From assembly GCA_032622095.1 (NCBI GenBank), contig CP136068.1, forward strand, positions 132,129,989 to 132,193,988: 64,000 nt of DNA. Direction: 5' to 3'. Both the position numbers and the translations under genes were made by a program. This stretch comes from Siphonodentalium dalli. Taxonomy: Eukaryota > Mollusca > Scaphopoda > Gadilida > Siphonodentaliidae. Positions 44,903 to 56,835 of the stretch are shown here, in pieces; within the stretch, counting starts at the first letter, position 1, and every line of letters starts with the position of its first letter. The notes below the pieces were generated by a model that had not been told where the DNA came from, made no database searches, and was given only the letters and a program-made list of their open reading frames with translations.

Positions 44903-45002
44903 ACTGGTGAAAGTGAGGGGTTAAGGAAATGGCCTTTCGGCCCTTTCGAAGATCCCGGGGTTAACCCCCCAAATCACCTTATCATCATACTGGTGAAAGT
45001 GA
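44903..45002 (+). other. 86-bp insertion flanked by a 14-bp direct repeat
   Basis: ACTGGTGAAAGTGA occurs at 44903-44916 and 44989-45002, whereas copy B has it once. The added sequence contains GGCCTTTCGGCCCTTTCGAA and GGGGTTAACCCCCC. Confidence 0.85.
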
Positions 45003-45014
45003 TCAAAATACATA

Positions 45015-45174
45015 CAGTAATGCCCTAAGTAATCGACTCTTTAACTACAGCAGAATTATGGGTAACTTTTCAGGATTTAGTCGGAAATATAGCTTGTTGC
45101 CATTCATAGGAAAGCTCTCCCAGTTACCCATAATTCTGTTGTAGTTAAAGAGTCGATTACTTAGGGCATTACTC
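45015..45174. mobile_element. 160-bp TA-type MITE (family E)
   Basis: 52-bp inverted repeats beginning CAGTAATGCCCTAAGTAATC and ending ...TTAGGGCATTACTC, flanked by TA (45013-45014 and 45175-45176). The second copy of the duplication has the uninterrupted site with one TA at 48259-48260. TA duplication and CAGT ends fit a Tc1/mariner-driven MITE. Confidence 0.92.
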
Positions 45175-45356
45175 TAGTTGGGTTTTATAGTTTGGCGAAA
45201 CAGCAATGAACGTGCTCGCTCACGCAGTGTAACATGAACTTCCTCGTCTTCCTAAGTCACAATGACCTTTAACCAGAAATAGAGTTATAAGTCTAGCCGT
45301 CTCGCCGCTCTTTGATCGCGCTATTGTTCTGCGCTTCAACTACAATTTCCGATAGG

Positions 45357-45614
45357 TTATTCCACTGGTTCGAACACGCTCGTTGAAGAAATACAGAATA
45401 ACCAATATATTGCACCTGACGACTTGAAGTTTAAATCCATATGGCGGTTTATTTTTATTCGCCTTTGAATTTTATTCGGTATCGAAATAGGTCGATAAAT
45501 ATCTGAACGACCTTTCCACGAGCATTCTGTAGTCCAAAAAAGTCGCATTGATGTAATTAAAAATACAACTATGAACACGGTGTTTAGGTCCAAAACAAAA
45601 ACAACCATTTGCAC
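45357..45614 (-). other. 85-codon open frame of unknown status, copy A
   Basis: An open minus-strand frame (MQMVVFVLDLNTVFIVVFLI as start, hydrophobic, then a basic middle) is kept open in both duplicates, with only three residue differences. I recognise no domain. The duplication is recent enough that this is weak evidence for coding, so it is listed as an open frame, not a gene. Confidence 0.25.
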
Positions 45615-45990
45615 GACAGAAAAGACCGTTCCGATTACTGAAATGGTAGCATAAAGAGCATTTGTCTGTTTTCTAGCGAAAAAGAGATGGTCCTGAATTT
45701 GTTTTGTACTATGGGATTGTCTTGTCGTCTATTGGGTTCTGCTCTCTTGGTGGTATCGCATACACTATCTAAACTCCTATGAATGATTTTGCCATGCCAC
45801 TTGATAGTACAGTGTAATGCAAATCCGCGGCATGGGTGTTCTTAATGTAATGCACTGTACCTGCGTCTAAGAAACGAGTTATCTGAGAGGTTTTTACCTG
45901 ACTGGTTCAAGGTGTCTGCGTTTGGATAAGAGTAGCTCCACCCCCTGGTGCTGGTGGTCCTGCTGATTTTGTATGATGCGGGTAGGGCAA

Positions 45991-46222
45991 ACTGATGCCG
46001 TTACGAAAATGTACTGTGATTGTTTTCTAAAGTTGTCATTTTAGAGGGGTTTGGCTAATCCGAGCGATTTGAGAAAATACAAGCGTGTGAATGAAACATT
46101 CAAGAACATACATCTTTTTGAAAATATAATAATGCCTGCGCTGGTGTTTCTAAAACGACATGAATAACCATCTTGAATATAGTCGATGTTCAACAGCTAA
46201 TACAACCAGTATTAAAACTATT
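45991..46222 (+). repeat. Segmental duplication, copy A (part 2)
   Basis: ACTGATGCCGTTACGAAAAT to CCAGTATTAAAACTATT matches 49991-50222 at an offset of 4000, with a few substitutions and small indels. Confidence 0.9.
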
Positions 46223-46900
46223 AATAAAAATCGACTAAAAGTCCTTCTTGTTCATCCCCAGTGGTTGGAGGGTTCGTATAGTGAAAATCCAATGTGGTTA
46301 AGCTGTGTCACTGGTGACATCGGATAGTGAATAACTCGAGGCCATATCTGAGTGTTGAAGTTGGCGAGGAAGGCAAAAAATCGAGATAAAACTCCAGACA
46401 AAAACTTCAACACTGCAGAATAGGTCTAGCGCTTTCGTTATTGTTTAACTTCATCAGGACCGAGTTTGGTGTGTGATTGTTTGAGGATTTTGCTCGCCTT
46501 ATACACTGTTTGTTATGGTCTCCAATTTGATTGGTCAGTGTAGAAGGGTCAAGGTGTTGTGAGAAGGATGCTCGGAAGTGCGGGTACCAAATGCGGGTAA
46601 GTGGTTCGTATTGGTGTTTAGTATGTGGCTTCAGATTTTCAGATTGCCCCACAACTCTGGTATTTCTACTCAGATTAACAAATAATCTCGTAGTATATGA
46701 TCTGCTTTACGCAGTGAAGCCATACACGTAATTAGGTGAGTTTCGTAACGAAAACAAAATAAAAAATTTGGCACCCCCACCCCATTGTAAAAATATGAGA
46801 TCGACCCTGTCCAGTTTTCGTTTTGGCACTGAACAGTCAATGACCAAGACGACTGTGAAAACCAAATTCAGTTATCTGGAATGATACGAGAGGACAGCTG
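46223..46900. other. Intergenic DNA, nothing recognised
   Basis: No supported gene was seen. Confidence 0.35.
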
Positions 46901-46924
46901 AGTACAATGAATTCGAGGTTTGCC

Positions 46925-47300
46925 TATCTATGGGCGGTAACTCCGCAGGGAAAGCGCGGACACAAGTTTTGATGCCCGTGGGCAGTAGGGCATACCTAGG
47001 TGTGCATACAGTGCAATTTTCGATGCTCTGCTCCTCACAATTTCCGAGATAGTAAAATGACATTGTTTTAGATAAAGGGAGATAACTCCGCGGGGGAAAG
47101 GTGGACAATAGTCGTTATATGCCTATGTGTTAGAACTCATTGACCCCAACATACATACAAAATTTCAGTTCAATACTCTCCATAGTTTAAGATATTAAGG
47201 CGTTGTAAAGGTGTCCAGTATAATAACAATAATAATAGTGAAAAATAATCGTAAAAGAGCGATAACTCTGTAATGAAACCTTGGGTCGAAATCCGGATAC
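46925..47300 (+). repeat. Degenerate repeats with GGGAGATAACTC motif
   Basis: Three loose units carry GGCGGTAACTCCGCAGGGAA, GGGAGATAACTCCGCGGGGG and GAGCGATAACTCTGTAATGA. GGGAGATAACTC also occurs at 49320. This word is common in mollusc repeat DNA as I know it. Confidence 0.45.
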
Positions 47301-47444
47301 CTTTATTTTCAGTATACCTTAGATGCCTACATTCGCTAGAGTTTTCTCGTTCCCATTGTACTTAGTTTCTGAGTATTTCCAAATAAACGGAAAACGACCC
47401 CAATAGAAAAACAATATACTTCCTTGGTTACACCATGGAAGTAT

Positions 47445-47485
47445 AATAACGCTCTTTATGTTTACCATATCCGGATCTAAACAAA
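47445..47485 (+). repeat. Scrap of family C interior
   Basis: AACGCTCTTTATGTTTACCA and TATCCGGATCTAAACAAAA match the middle of family C copies. Confidence 0.55.
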
Positions 47486-47679
47486 ATGGATTTATCAAAA
47501 TAAACACACCGTCTTTCAAGTCGAGATATGTACATACATGTAATGTAGCTTTGTTTAATTTTGAGTGATTTATCGAAAGCGTTCACGAGGGCGTGGTGTT
47601 CTCTTGTAGATCTCTACATATAACCAACCATCGTATGATTATGTTTGATTGCCCACTGGATTGCCTGCCAATAACCCCG

Positions 47680-47870
47680 TATGTATGTGTGAATGTGTGC
47701 ATATATGTATGCGAGGGTGTGTGTGTGTGTATGTACGTGTGTATATTTGTATGTATGCGTGTGCTTTCGTGTGTATGTAGGGGCGTGTACGTATGTATGT
47801 ATGTGTATGTATATAATTATGCATGTGTATGGGTGTATGTTTTATATATATGAATGTATGTATGTATGGC
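47680..47870 (+). repeat. TG/TATG microsatellite
   Basis: Long run of GTGTGTGTGTGTATG and TATGTATG words; frames on both strands are low-complexity products. Confidence 0.9.
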
Positions 47871-47989
47871 CTGTTGTATGTACAACCAACAATCTGCGTA
47901 CATACATGTCTCTCTATAAACGTGCATGACTGTCTCTTCTAATCTCTGGCTGACTTATCTGTCTACCACATAGTTTAATGCTTATTTAT

Positions 47990-48074
47990 TTATTTGATTT
48001 TTGTATTGTATTGTGTAAACATTTCAATTATATTATAAAAGCTCTTCGTTAACGGAGGAAATAAAGAATATATA
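47990..48074 (+). repeat. Dispersed 3' end 'CTCTTCG...GGAGGAAATAAAG'
   Basis: TATAAAAGCTCTTCGTTAAC then GGAGGAAATAAAGAATATA, directly before copy B of the duplication. Confidence 0.5.
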
Positions 48075-48776
48075 TATTTACTTACGATGATGAACTAGGA
48101 AACTGGTGAATTCATATGTACCCAGAACGGTATTAGTGCATGCATAGATAGCCACTATGCCAACTCCAGATCGACGTTCCTTTTCAAAGGTGACAAGATT
48201 CAATCATTCACCTTAAAAGAAACAAAAATGAACTACTGGTGAAAGTGATCAAAATACATAGTTGGGTTTTATAGTCTGGCGAAGCAGCAATGAGCGTGCT
48301 CGCTCACGCAGTGTAACATGAACTTCCTCGTCTTCCTAAGTCACAATGACCTTTAGCCAGAAATAGAGTTATAAGTCTAGCCGTCTAGCCGCTCTTTGAT
48401 CGGGCTATTGTTCTGCGCTTCAACTACAATTTCCGATAGGTTATTCCACTGGTTCGAACACGCTCGTTGAAGAAATACAGAATAACCAATATATTGCACC
48501 TGACGACTTGAAGTTTAAATCCATATGGCGGTTTACTATTATTCGCCTTTGAATTTTATTCGGTATCGAAATAGGTCGATAAATATCTGAACGACCTTTC
48601 CACGAGCAGTCTGTAGTCCAAAAAAGTCGCATTGATGTGATTAAAAATACAACTATGAACACGGTGTTTAGGTCCAAAACAAAAACAACCATTTGCACGA
48701 CAGAAAAGAGCGTTCCGGTTAGTCTATTCCTGAAATGGTAGCATAAAGAGCATTTGTCTGTTTTCTGGCGAAAAAG
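48075..48776 (+). repeat. Segmental duplication, copy B (part 1)
   Basis: Matches 44743-45684 without the two insertions. Lies 3.1-3.3 kb downstream in direct orientation. Confidence 0.95.
48441..48698 (-). other. 85-codon open frame of unknown status, copy B
   Basis: Counterpart of 45357-45614; see there. Residue differences are E to D and KI to IV. Confidence 0.25.
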
Positions 48777-48779
48777 TGA

Positions 48780-49540
48780 AAACGGCTGGAAAATGGCTGT
48801 GACATTGGCCAGTGTTTTTCAGAGCACATGAAGTCGGTATTCGTGTATTTATCGACCTATCGTATCCATGCCTCCAAATGACGTAGACACAATATTCAGG
48901 TTCGAATGAGCCATGTCCGTTTAAATTGGCGTTCTCAAATCGTTTGTTCTTTGAATGAAGTCGCCTGCCTCGATTGTGTTGTGTCGACGGAGAAATTTAC
49001 ATTATCTGTTTCGATCAGATCTCATATCAATCTCCATGCAGCGCCTTCAACGTTAGCACTGCGATAAAGCACTGCCACAATGATGGTACTGTGCGGACCG
49101 ATACATTTATTTTTACATATCGTCGGAACTATATTTAGTCACCTATTATCTTATTTTGACCACAAAAAGTTTGCAATAATGGTAATTATTTCGGTACCGA
49201 TAAGAACAATATAAACTGAGCCAAACATAGACAATTTTATATCTAAAACATAAGAACTAAGAACACGTAAGAAATCCTTAACAAATGTCCTTATGACAGT
49301 GATATCTCAGCGCAGCGATGGGAGATAACTCTGCCCGGAGTTTGGTCTCACATGAGGCGACGACGCTCAAATGGCATTGGATTTAGGTTTCGAAGCCTGT
49401 CTGCGTATATTTGACATGTCTGGGCAGCCAATACGCACTTTTATTTAGTTATATTTTTCTGGAGTATAATATTTTAGTACACCACGCTTGTGAGATTCTT
49501 GATTGCATAGCACCGAAAGATCATACGGGTGCGATATAAA
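48780..49540. other. Intergenic DNA, nothing recognised
   Basis: No supported gene was seen; one GGGAGATAACTC word near 49320. Confidence 0.35.
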
Positions 49541-49619
49541 AAAATAATTGTTCTATGAACACAACGTACATATGACATTTATGCGTATTTGTTATTTCCT
49601 TTCTTTCTTGTATCGTGCA

Positions 49620-49860
49620 CGTTTTTTGGGGGGCTTTTTTACTCTTTATTTATTTATTGTCGTGTTCTTTGTTTTTGCTTCACATGTATTTTTTTTTTCT
49701 CACTTTTATTTATTTATATTTTTCTCGAGTATAATATTTTCACAAATTATATTTATAGACATATTATATGTGTATCGATCGATCGACAAAACTTGTAAAT
49801 AATGGTGTAATAATTATAAATATTCTCTCCCAAGAAGGAGGAGGTAATAAAGAATATACG
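49620..49860 (+). repeat. AT-rich low-complexity tract with dispersed 3' end
   Basis: TTTATTTATT-rich DNA followed by CTCTCCCAAGAAGGAGGAGG and TAATAAAGAATATACG, the third instance of the family noted at 14990 and 47990. Confidence 0.45.
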
Positions 49861-49990
49861 AGTAAGTTCCACGAGTCTTTGACGTGTGGCCATTTCGAGT
49901 AAACGATTCTCGCCAAGAATAACCTACTTATAGCACGCAATAGGAAATTGATTATTTTCCCGAATTGAACCAACAACTGCCCAACTGCTA

Positions 49991-50222
49991 ACTGATGCCG
50001 TTACGAAAAAGTATTGTCATTTTTTCTAAAGTTATCATTTTCGAGGAGTTTGGCTAATCCGAGCGATTTGAGAAAATACAAGCGTGTGCATGAAACATTC
50101 AAGAACATATATATTTTTGAAAAATATAATAATGCCTGCTCTGGTGTTTTTCTAAAACGACATGAATAACCATCTTGAATATAGTCGATGTTCAACAGCT
50201 AATACAACCAGTATTAAAACTA
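49991..50222 (+). repeat. Segmental duplication, copy B (part 2)
   Basis: Matches 45991-46222 in the same order relative to part 1, though about 0.9 kb further from it than in copy A. Confidence 0.9.
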
Positions 50223-52130
50223 TTTCGCAATAAATATGTTTTTGAATGTTTGATACGCATAATGGCTTTTCCTGTATATGTTCAGATTATCGAAACACAG
50301 CGAAAAAGAAAAAGAATTTATTTTTATAACGGTACGTTTTGATAACAGCATCAGTTTGCCCTAACAGCATCATAGCACATCAGCATGACCACGTGACCAG
50401 GGGTGAGCTCTCGAATTACAAGATATGACAATAACCGGAATAAAATTTAAATATGAGATGTAAACAGACGTATATGGTGCATGGTCGTGACACTTGGTCA
50501 CTTAGTCGACCTACGTGGCAAGGTTACAATGCATATGCTCGTGGAATATTTAACCACAGTTATTCATGATCTTGTTATGATAAAATGGTAAATTTAGATC
50601 AAACAATTTATCTGCTCATCTATGACTAATAGAAATATGAAACATGCCTGTGGGCGGCGCGCGCTGTTTTCGCCATAATCGGATGAAGAAAGCCACCATC
50701 TGTTCCTATGTTAATATATGCTCCTTGTTTTTCTTTCGGTCGAAGTTTATTAAATCAGGAAACGTTTCTCAGACAGTCAAAATACACGTATTTCTGAATC
50801 AGATCTGGTTAGAGTGTTTTGTGGGATGCAATCAGATATGCATGTGCCAGATGACGACGTCATTAAAAATTTTGAATCAATGAAAGGGAAGTCCTGTATT
50901 TTGGACTCTATACCCACTGAATATTCCGCAAATGAGACATTACCTTGTCTCAGTTATTATAGCAACAACCAGCGAACCGCAGGTGGTTGTTCATACCTTA
51001 GCCTAGGTGAATGGTGAATGACGTCATATATTTTTTTCTATATCCATCAGTGATTTTTTAAAGTTCCCGGGTATGGATTTTGGAGATATTGTTACGTGAC
51101 TTCCGGTTAGCAACTGTGTGGAGATTGCCAAAGCGCGGAATCGGGAATGGACCATCGCGATGAAAATAGAATTAACTACTTCACAACTTACGAAGAATTT
51201 CCATGTGATTTAGGCCTATTAGATTCATTTAGACCAATTCCGTTGGTTAGGTTAATGAAAAACAGCGAAGACGTCATGATAAGTTTTCTGAAGTCTTGTC
51301 GCGTCGTCTCCGTCGAGACCACTGCATGATGTTACATACATTATTCTTAGCGTTATGTCGCCGATCGAAGGCAAATTTGAGGCAAAGCATGTGCTGTTGC
51401 TCCACTACGTGTTACGTATGATTCATATTAACGATTTAAAAAAAAATCCTTTGACATTGGATGCGTTCTGACTGACATGAAGATTGCTCAGCCTATGTTT
51501 GGTGGGTCACTTGTCTATGGGTTCTTCACCAGTGCGGATTTGCTTGATATACAGTGGACCAGCAATAATGTCCAATGTCTTATTGATTGCAAACACAAAT
51601 CAAAGTTAAAAAAAAAGCAAGTACTGAGGATGCACCTCATAATGTTTGACAACGAATCATCACTGGTACATTGTTTTGCTTTTGATTGGTTTACCATAAC
51701 AAGACATGGATATTGTTCGACAACCAGGGTAGCAGACTAACAGTCGCCTCCGTCTGCCATTAAATGATCCAATATGAAGGTTTTATGTCCTTTTAACATG
51801 CTGATGCGACAAAAAGTAAACGGAAATAAAAAAGCCCGCGACTGGTGTTTGCTTCCGTGTCAACGTGCATGTCATCAAATCCATTAGGGTGAAGAGAACT
51901 GCACACTGCACTCCGATCATCATACCCGGCCTGCGACCGGAAACAAATCAACTACTGATACCAAGAGCGACCGCTCCCGTGCGCGTCAACTATCAGACTA
52001 AGTAAGGTAGTGCTGAGCAATGTTTCCACCCCCAGAGAACATTCACGTTCTAACAGCTGGAAATTAGTGTGACCTGACTCTGTCGATGTGCAATCACATG
52101 AAGGCTGAAGAGGATACGCCTACGCAAACA
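50223..52130. other. Intergenic DNA, nothing recognised
   Basis: Nearly 2 kb with only short frames. A GGTGGTTGTTCATACCTTAG / TGACGTCATATA block near 50985-51030 is echoed near 53125-53190. Confidence 0.35.
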
Positions 52131-52320
52131 GTGCTGAATGGTACACATGCTTTGACAATGCCCTGAAGGGTACAGAGGCTGCGAAAATGCTCTGAATGGT
52201 ACACAGTCTTTGAAAATGCTAGGAATGGTACACAGGCTTTGACATGCTCTGAAGGGTACACGGGTTTTGAAAATAGCTCTGAAGGGTATCACATGCTTTG
52301 CAAATGCTCTGAGGGGTAAA
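52130..52320 (+). repeat. Minisatellite of about 30 bp, seven copies
   Basis: Units of the form GCTCTGAAGGGTACACAGGC TTTGAAAAT with changes, for example CTGAATGGTACACATGCTTT and CTCTGAAGGGTATCACATGC. Confidence 0.85.
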
Positions 52321-54010
52321 CTGGTTATATTTACATACTAATACTAAGTGTGATTATCACTAAATCCAGCATTCTGATTGGTCGGCGCCCAGGTGGCTAG
52401 TTGCAATTATTTCTCGGTGAACGCGCAACAGCTCATAACTGCAGCCGCATAATTACATCGACGCGTCATAGTTTTGGAAAGACGAACGCGTAATGTTTTG
52501 GGCGCATTTGGACAGAAATCATCGGGTTTCAATATAAAGAGAAATTGTTCCTGTTAACTTTTGCCAAGGGTGCTATGGGATATTTTGGGCTGGTTTTGTC
52601 ACGATACACTTTTCGATTTAAATACATTTACAAAAGTGGCTTTTTCGCTAAATGTATATAAATATAAGGATTAACTTCGGGTTTTACACAAGTTATGACC
52701 ACTTACCTCACGGTTACATGTCCATAAAAACAGTCCACATGACAGTTAATCCTTATTTGAAATCTAGTACGAAATGACGTTACTTAGTTGTTACATCTCC
52801 CGTGATTTCTGCAAGAATATTTACCTTCCAATGAAAATTAAAATAGCGGAAAACAAATTGCTGATGGACGCCATACTTTCAGTAACACGGTTGGCGTAAC
52901 TATATGTCAGCGTCGATAACGGATATTCGTATTCTAAAAGAAACATTTATAATTATGTGATACTCAGCTTCGTTGAAACTAGCCCAAAAATTCATTACAA
53001 TCAACACTCGGTCTAGAGACACCCATGGAATAAATTATTTCAAACTGGGGGGGGGGGGGGGGGTGGGTGGGATCGGGCTAATGAAATTAATCGCAGAGAG
53101 CCATCACATCGAAGAATCCGATACTTATAGCAACCACCCCAGTGGGTGTTTATACCTAAATGCATGTGAATTATGACGTCATATAATTTTTATATAATTT
53201 TTATAGCGTCCGCTCTCCAGTGGCGAAGCCGCGGAAGCGAAGCGACCAGGGTATACGTATGCGAATATGAGATATATACTAATCGACTTTTTCGGCCCAA
53301 TCTAAAAATAAATTGAAATCACCTAAAATAGGATAATTTATTCATAACTGAAGGGTCAGCCAGGGTCAGCGGAGTCCAACATTATATTGTTGGCAACGGT
53401 CGCCATTTTGTATTGATTAATGCCACCTCGAAATGTGTAATTGGGCAAAATGCTCCAGGGCAAAAATAAAAAACTTTGATCAAGCAACTGTTAGCTATAC
53501 TTCATCATATGTAGGAACATCATGCTCCTAAAGCCAAATATATTTTCAAAAAGTGAATGTAAATTGAACAAAAGCTCTGGTTAACAATAAAGTTAAATTG
53601 CATGCAAAAGTTTTGTTTACATATTTCATAAAATTATTAAAAATATTTACCCCGAAAGAGGAGTCTAGCGACCTTGCTGGCCGTTTACATATTATCTTCA
53701 ATTTTCTAACGGTATTTCCGCCTAAAAAATTGATGAAATATTCTCAAAGTTCAAGGCCGACAAACAGAAACTTTAAGTTCCGATTGAAAGATCGCAGAGT
53801 CATTTTAAGATTGCTTCTTGGGAAACCAGTAAAGGCGTCATGACATCAAGACGTACATCATGACGTCACTACCTACACCGGCGCGCAAAATTCCAGACAG
53901 GACTGCGTCGATGGCCAGACACCTGAGACTCTAGCAGGCTAAATATCCACATTTACGTTATATGTGATTATTTACATACATTGTATATATCATTTTCTTG
54001 TGTCCCATTA
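52321..54010. other. Intergenic DNA with a 22-base-class polyG run
   Basis: No gene seen. A run of G interrupted by one T-G-G-G-T pattern lies at about 53047-53072 and could form G-quadruplexes. Confidence 0.4.
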
Positions 54011-54011
54011 T

Positions 54012-54803
54012 AATTAGGGTGGATATACACACATGCATGTAATTTCTGTATGTAAAATACATGTATTTTTCATGGCCACACCAATAATTGACAACATTAA
54101 TCACCTGCGCGCGAGTGGTTCATTGTTAACAGGCCAGACAAGTGAGCAGTGCTAATCGAAGTCAAATTGTCTTCTATCAGTACATTTAAGGCCAGCCCAA
54201 AACATGTCTTCTCTCAATGATGCGGAAATTAGTCAAGTCTGTGTAATATCTGGCATTTTATTAATGCACGACCACCAGAAGCCATACGTCTGGCATATAC
54301 AGGCTTGATGTAGAACATTTTCAACCATGATGCTTGTTTGGGTGGGGTCTCGAAAGGTTCAAATCGCTAAGGGACTTACTTGAATGTATCGTTCGGAATA
54401 ATCTGGGCAAGAAGGTACAATATGATATGTTTTACTTAAATAGCTCAGAGTTAGCCACCCCCGCCTGGTATACCTTTCGGGGTCATATATATAGCCCCTG
54501 CATGCGTCGGGGAAATCCTGATCCACCACTGCTATAAATAAGAGGGGACTGGTAATTATTTAAATAGAAAGTCTACCATATGGGTTATCCCACGAACAAT
54601 TATTTTAAGTGGCCTGGCGACTCGGTCAAAGTTAACGGCTTATCTACATTCCGACTTAATTGGAACTAGAACTAAGTGCGTTCAACACGTAGGCAATGAT
54701 TGGGTTGTCAGTGGACACATATTACATCGTCTGTATGATCCATGTAAAACGCCAAATACACGATAATTACAGAGATTACATGCATGTGTGTATCCATCCT
54801 TAG
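54012..54803. mobile_element. Foldback element, family H copy 2
   Basis: Left AGGGTGGATATACACACATG and CATGTAATTTCTGTA, right TACAGAGATTACATGCATGT and GTGTATCCATCCT, form inverted repeats of about 35 bp. The interior matches 34630-35245 in blocks. Both flanks have TTA or TA next to the ends. No transposase frame. Confidence 0.75.
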
Positions 54804-55735
54804 GGTTTATCATCAAATCCTTCTATAAAGATAACAATTCATCCGATAATCCCATGAACAGTAACAAGCGGGCGCAAATTACGTGTACGTACATGATCAT
54901 ATTATATTTCTATATACCATGAGAGAAATTACCGGGTACGTTTATTTGTGAATTTAGCACGTGACTTCCGGGTGGTGACTGCGCAGAATCCAGCAGAAAC
55001 TACAGGGTGCTCCGATATAACGGAGGAATATGCAGACAACAACAACAACTGATCAAATTCATTCCCAGATTCTAGAATGTACCCGACTTTCAAGTTTAGC
55101 CTATTCAGTTCTTTCTGAGGATTAATTACAGCCTTTTCATCTGATAAAAATCATTGGTATATCATTAGCATAATAATTAATTACCCCCCGTCAAGCGACC
55201 GTCCTGTCAGTGTCATCCGGCTTACGGCAGTTACTTGATCGGAAATTACTTCCGTATATCCCATAGACCGATAAGGCCTTCACCTTCGCTTCATGGCAAA
55301 CAATTTTCACAAATGTACGAGTGTACGTAGATTAATTAATCGCTTGATTTCGTGACAATCGACAGTTACTGCGTTAGGCTTCACTGTAAACTGTTACAGA
55401 CAACAATGATCAAGATTCCAGAATCATTCAATCAACCAAAAAGTTCGAAGTTCAAAGAAAGATAAAAAAAATGAAAGAACGAATTCTGTGTTACGTGTAA
55501 ATTGTGATACTAAAATTGTAGTATGTTTCCTAGTTACCATCTTCAACTTCAACTTAAGTTCAAGGAATTGATATCTGATGAGGATTCTTGTGGAGTTGTG
55601 AACACAACAGCACAATGCGTGCTCCTGGAGGCATTTTTCTCCAAATCCAAGATTTTTTTTAAAGGTAGGTCTGTTTGATTTAAATTAAAAATTAAATTTT
55701 GATTATTATTTCATTTAATCATTTTTGATCATTTG
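54804..55735. other. Intergenic DNA, nothing recognised
   Basis: No supported feature was seen. Confidence 0.35.
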
Positions 55736-55739
55736 ACAA

Positions 55740-55900
55740 TTTGTCGTGGTCATTCGTTGGTCATCAGTGTCACAGTCAGTGTGTTTGTCGTCATTCGTGT
55801 TTGGTTGTCGTCTGTCGTTTTTCGTCCTTGGTAGTTTGTCGTCGTGTTTATTGTTGGTCGTTTTCATCCTTTGTTCATTTGTGATCAGTCGTGGTTTTTG
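55740..55900 (+). repeat. GTCGT/GTCATT-rich low-complexity tract
   Basis: Irregular words such as GTCATTCGTTGGTCATCAGT and TTGTCGTCTGTCGTTTTTCG; continued by a similar tract at 56140-56450. Confidence 0.75.
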
Positions 55901-55904
55901 TGGC

Positions 55905-56835
55905 AAGTACACCGCAGCCCAAATGTAGTTAGCCAGTGGAGCCGCGGTGTACAATGTAGTGCATTTCGGCCGCAGTGGCAATGCTAACTGCACCGTGGTC
56001 AACTGGAAACTTGTTTTGTCCAGCAGGGTACATTATATCCCGTAGATTTGGACTAGGATTACCTAAGCACAAACCAGGTGAAAAAAAATACATGTACTGT
56101 AGGTTACACATAATTTTGAAACCTGCAGGCCTGCGACGATGTGTTTGTCATCAAGACATTTTTCGTCATCGATCATTCGACATCGTGTTCATCTTTGGCT
56201 GTTTGTTTTTCGTCATCAGTAATTTTTCGTCATCGATTGTTCGACATCGTGTTAGTCGTTGGCCATTTGTTTTTCGTCATCAGTCATTTTTTGTCATCAG
56301 TCGGTAATTTTCTTCGTTGTTGTTTGTTGCCATTTGCCATCGTCATCCTCGCCATTTATCTGTCATTTGCCACCATTCGTCAGCCGGTGTGTTTTTTCGT
56401 TAGTTGTTTTTCATCATCGGTCATTTGTTCATCGGTTGTTTTTCGGAAATTCTGTCTGTGTGTGGGACCACTTAACTGCGGTGCGGTTAGCATTGCCACC
56501 GCAGCTGAAATGCAACTACACCGCGGCGCCACCGGCTAACAGTTGGGTCGTGATGTAATTGCCATTCGGCATGGTGTATTTGCCACGGTGTACTTTCATC
56601 AAACTGAAAAAAGACAATACAAACCAGAAATCTAAACACGGTGTACATGCCATTCGACCGTGAGGGTAGTTGCCTTTCGGCCGCAGTGAACTTGCCGTTT
56701 GGCCGCAATGTACTTGCCGTTCGGCTGCGGTGCTCAACTGCAGTTACAAACTCTGACACCGCAGCCGAACAGCAAATACACTGCGGTGCCAATGGATACT
56801 TGTTTTGTCCAGCGGGGTAAATGTATTGTATGTCT
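55905..56835. repeat. Composite repeat with CCGCGGTG words
   Basis: Two blocks (55905-56050 and 56465-56835) with interlaced direct and inverted copies of ACCGCAGCCGAA, TACACCGCGGTG and CTTGCCGTTCGGC. Both finish with a shared ACTTGTTTTGTCCAGC(A/G)GGGTA (56005 and 56795). Between them is a TTCGTCATCGATCATTCGAC-type array. Overlapping long frames in all phases come from the repeat structure. Confidence 0.7.

Larger units (their letters stand above)
44743..45684 (+). repeat. Segmental duplication, copy A (part 1)
   Basis: Same order and strand as 48075-48776, with few substitutions, beginning TATTTACTTACGATGATGAA and ending TGTCTGTTTTCTAGCGAAAA. Copy A is 240 bp longer, because of an 86-bp and a 162-bp insertion, less 8 bases present only in copy B. 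Confidence 0.95.

Noticed and set aside
49548-49802. Phe-rich 84-codon frame
   Set aside because: It comes from a T-rich low-complexity tract near a dispersed 3' end.
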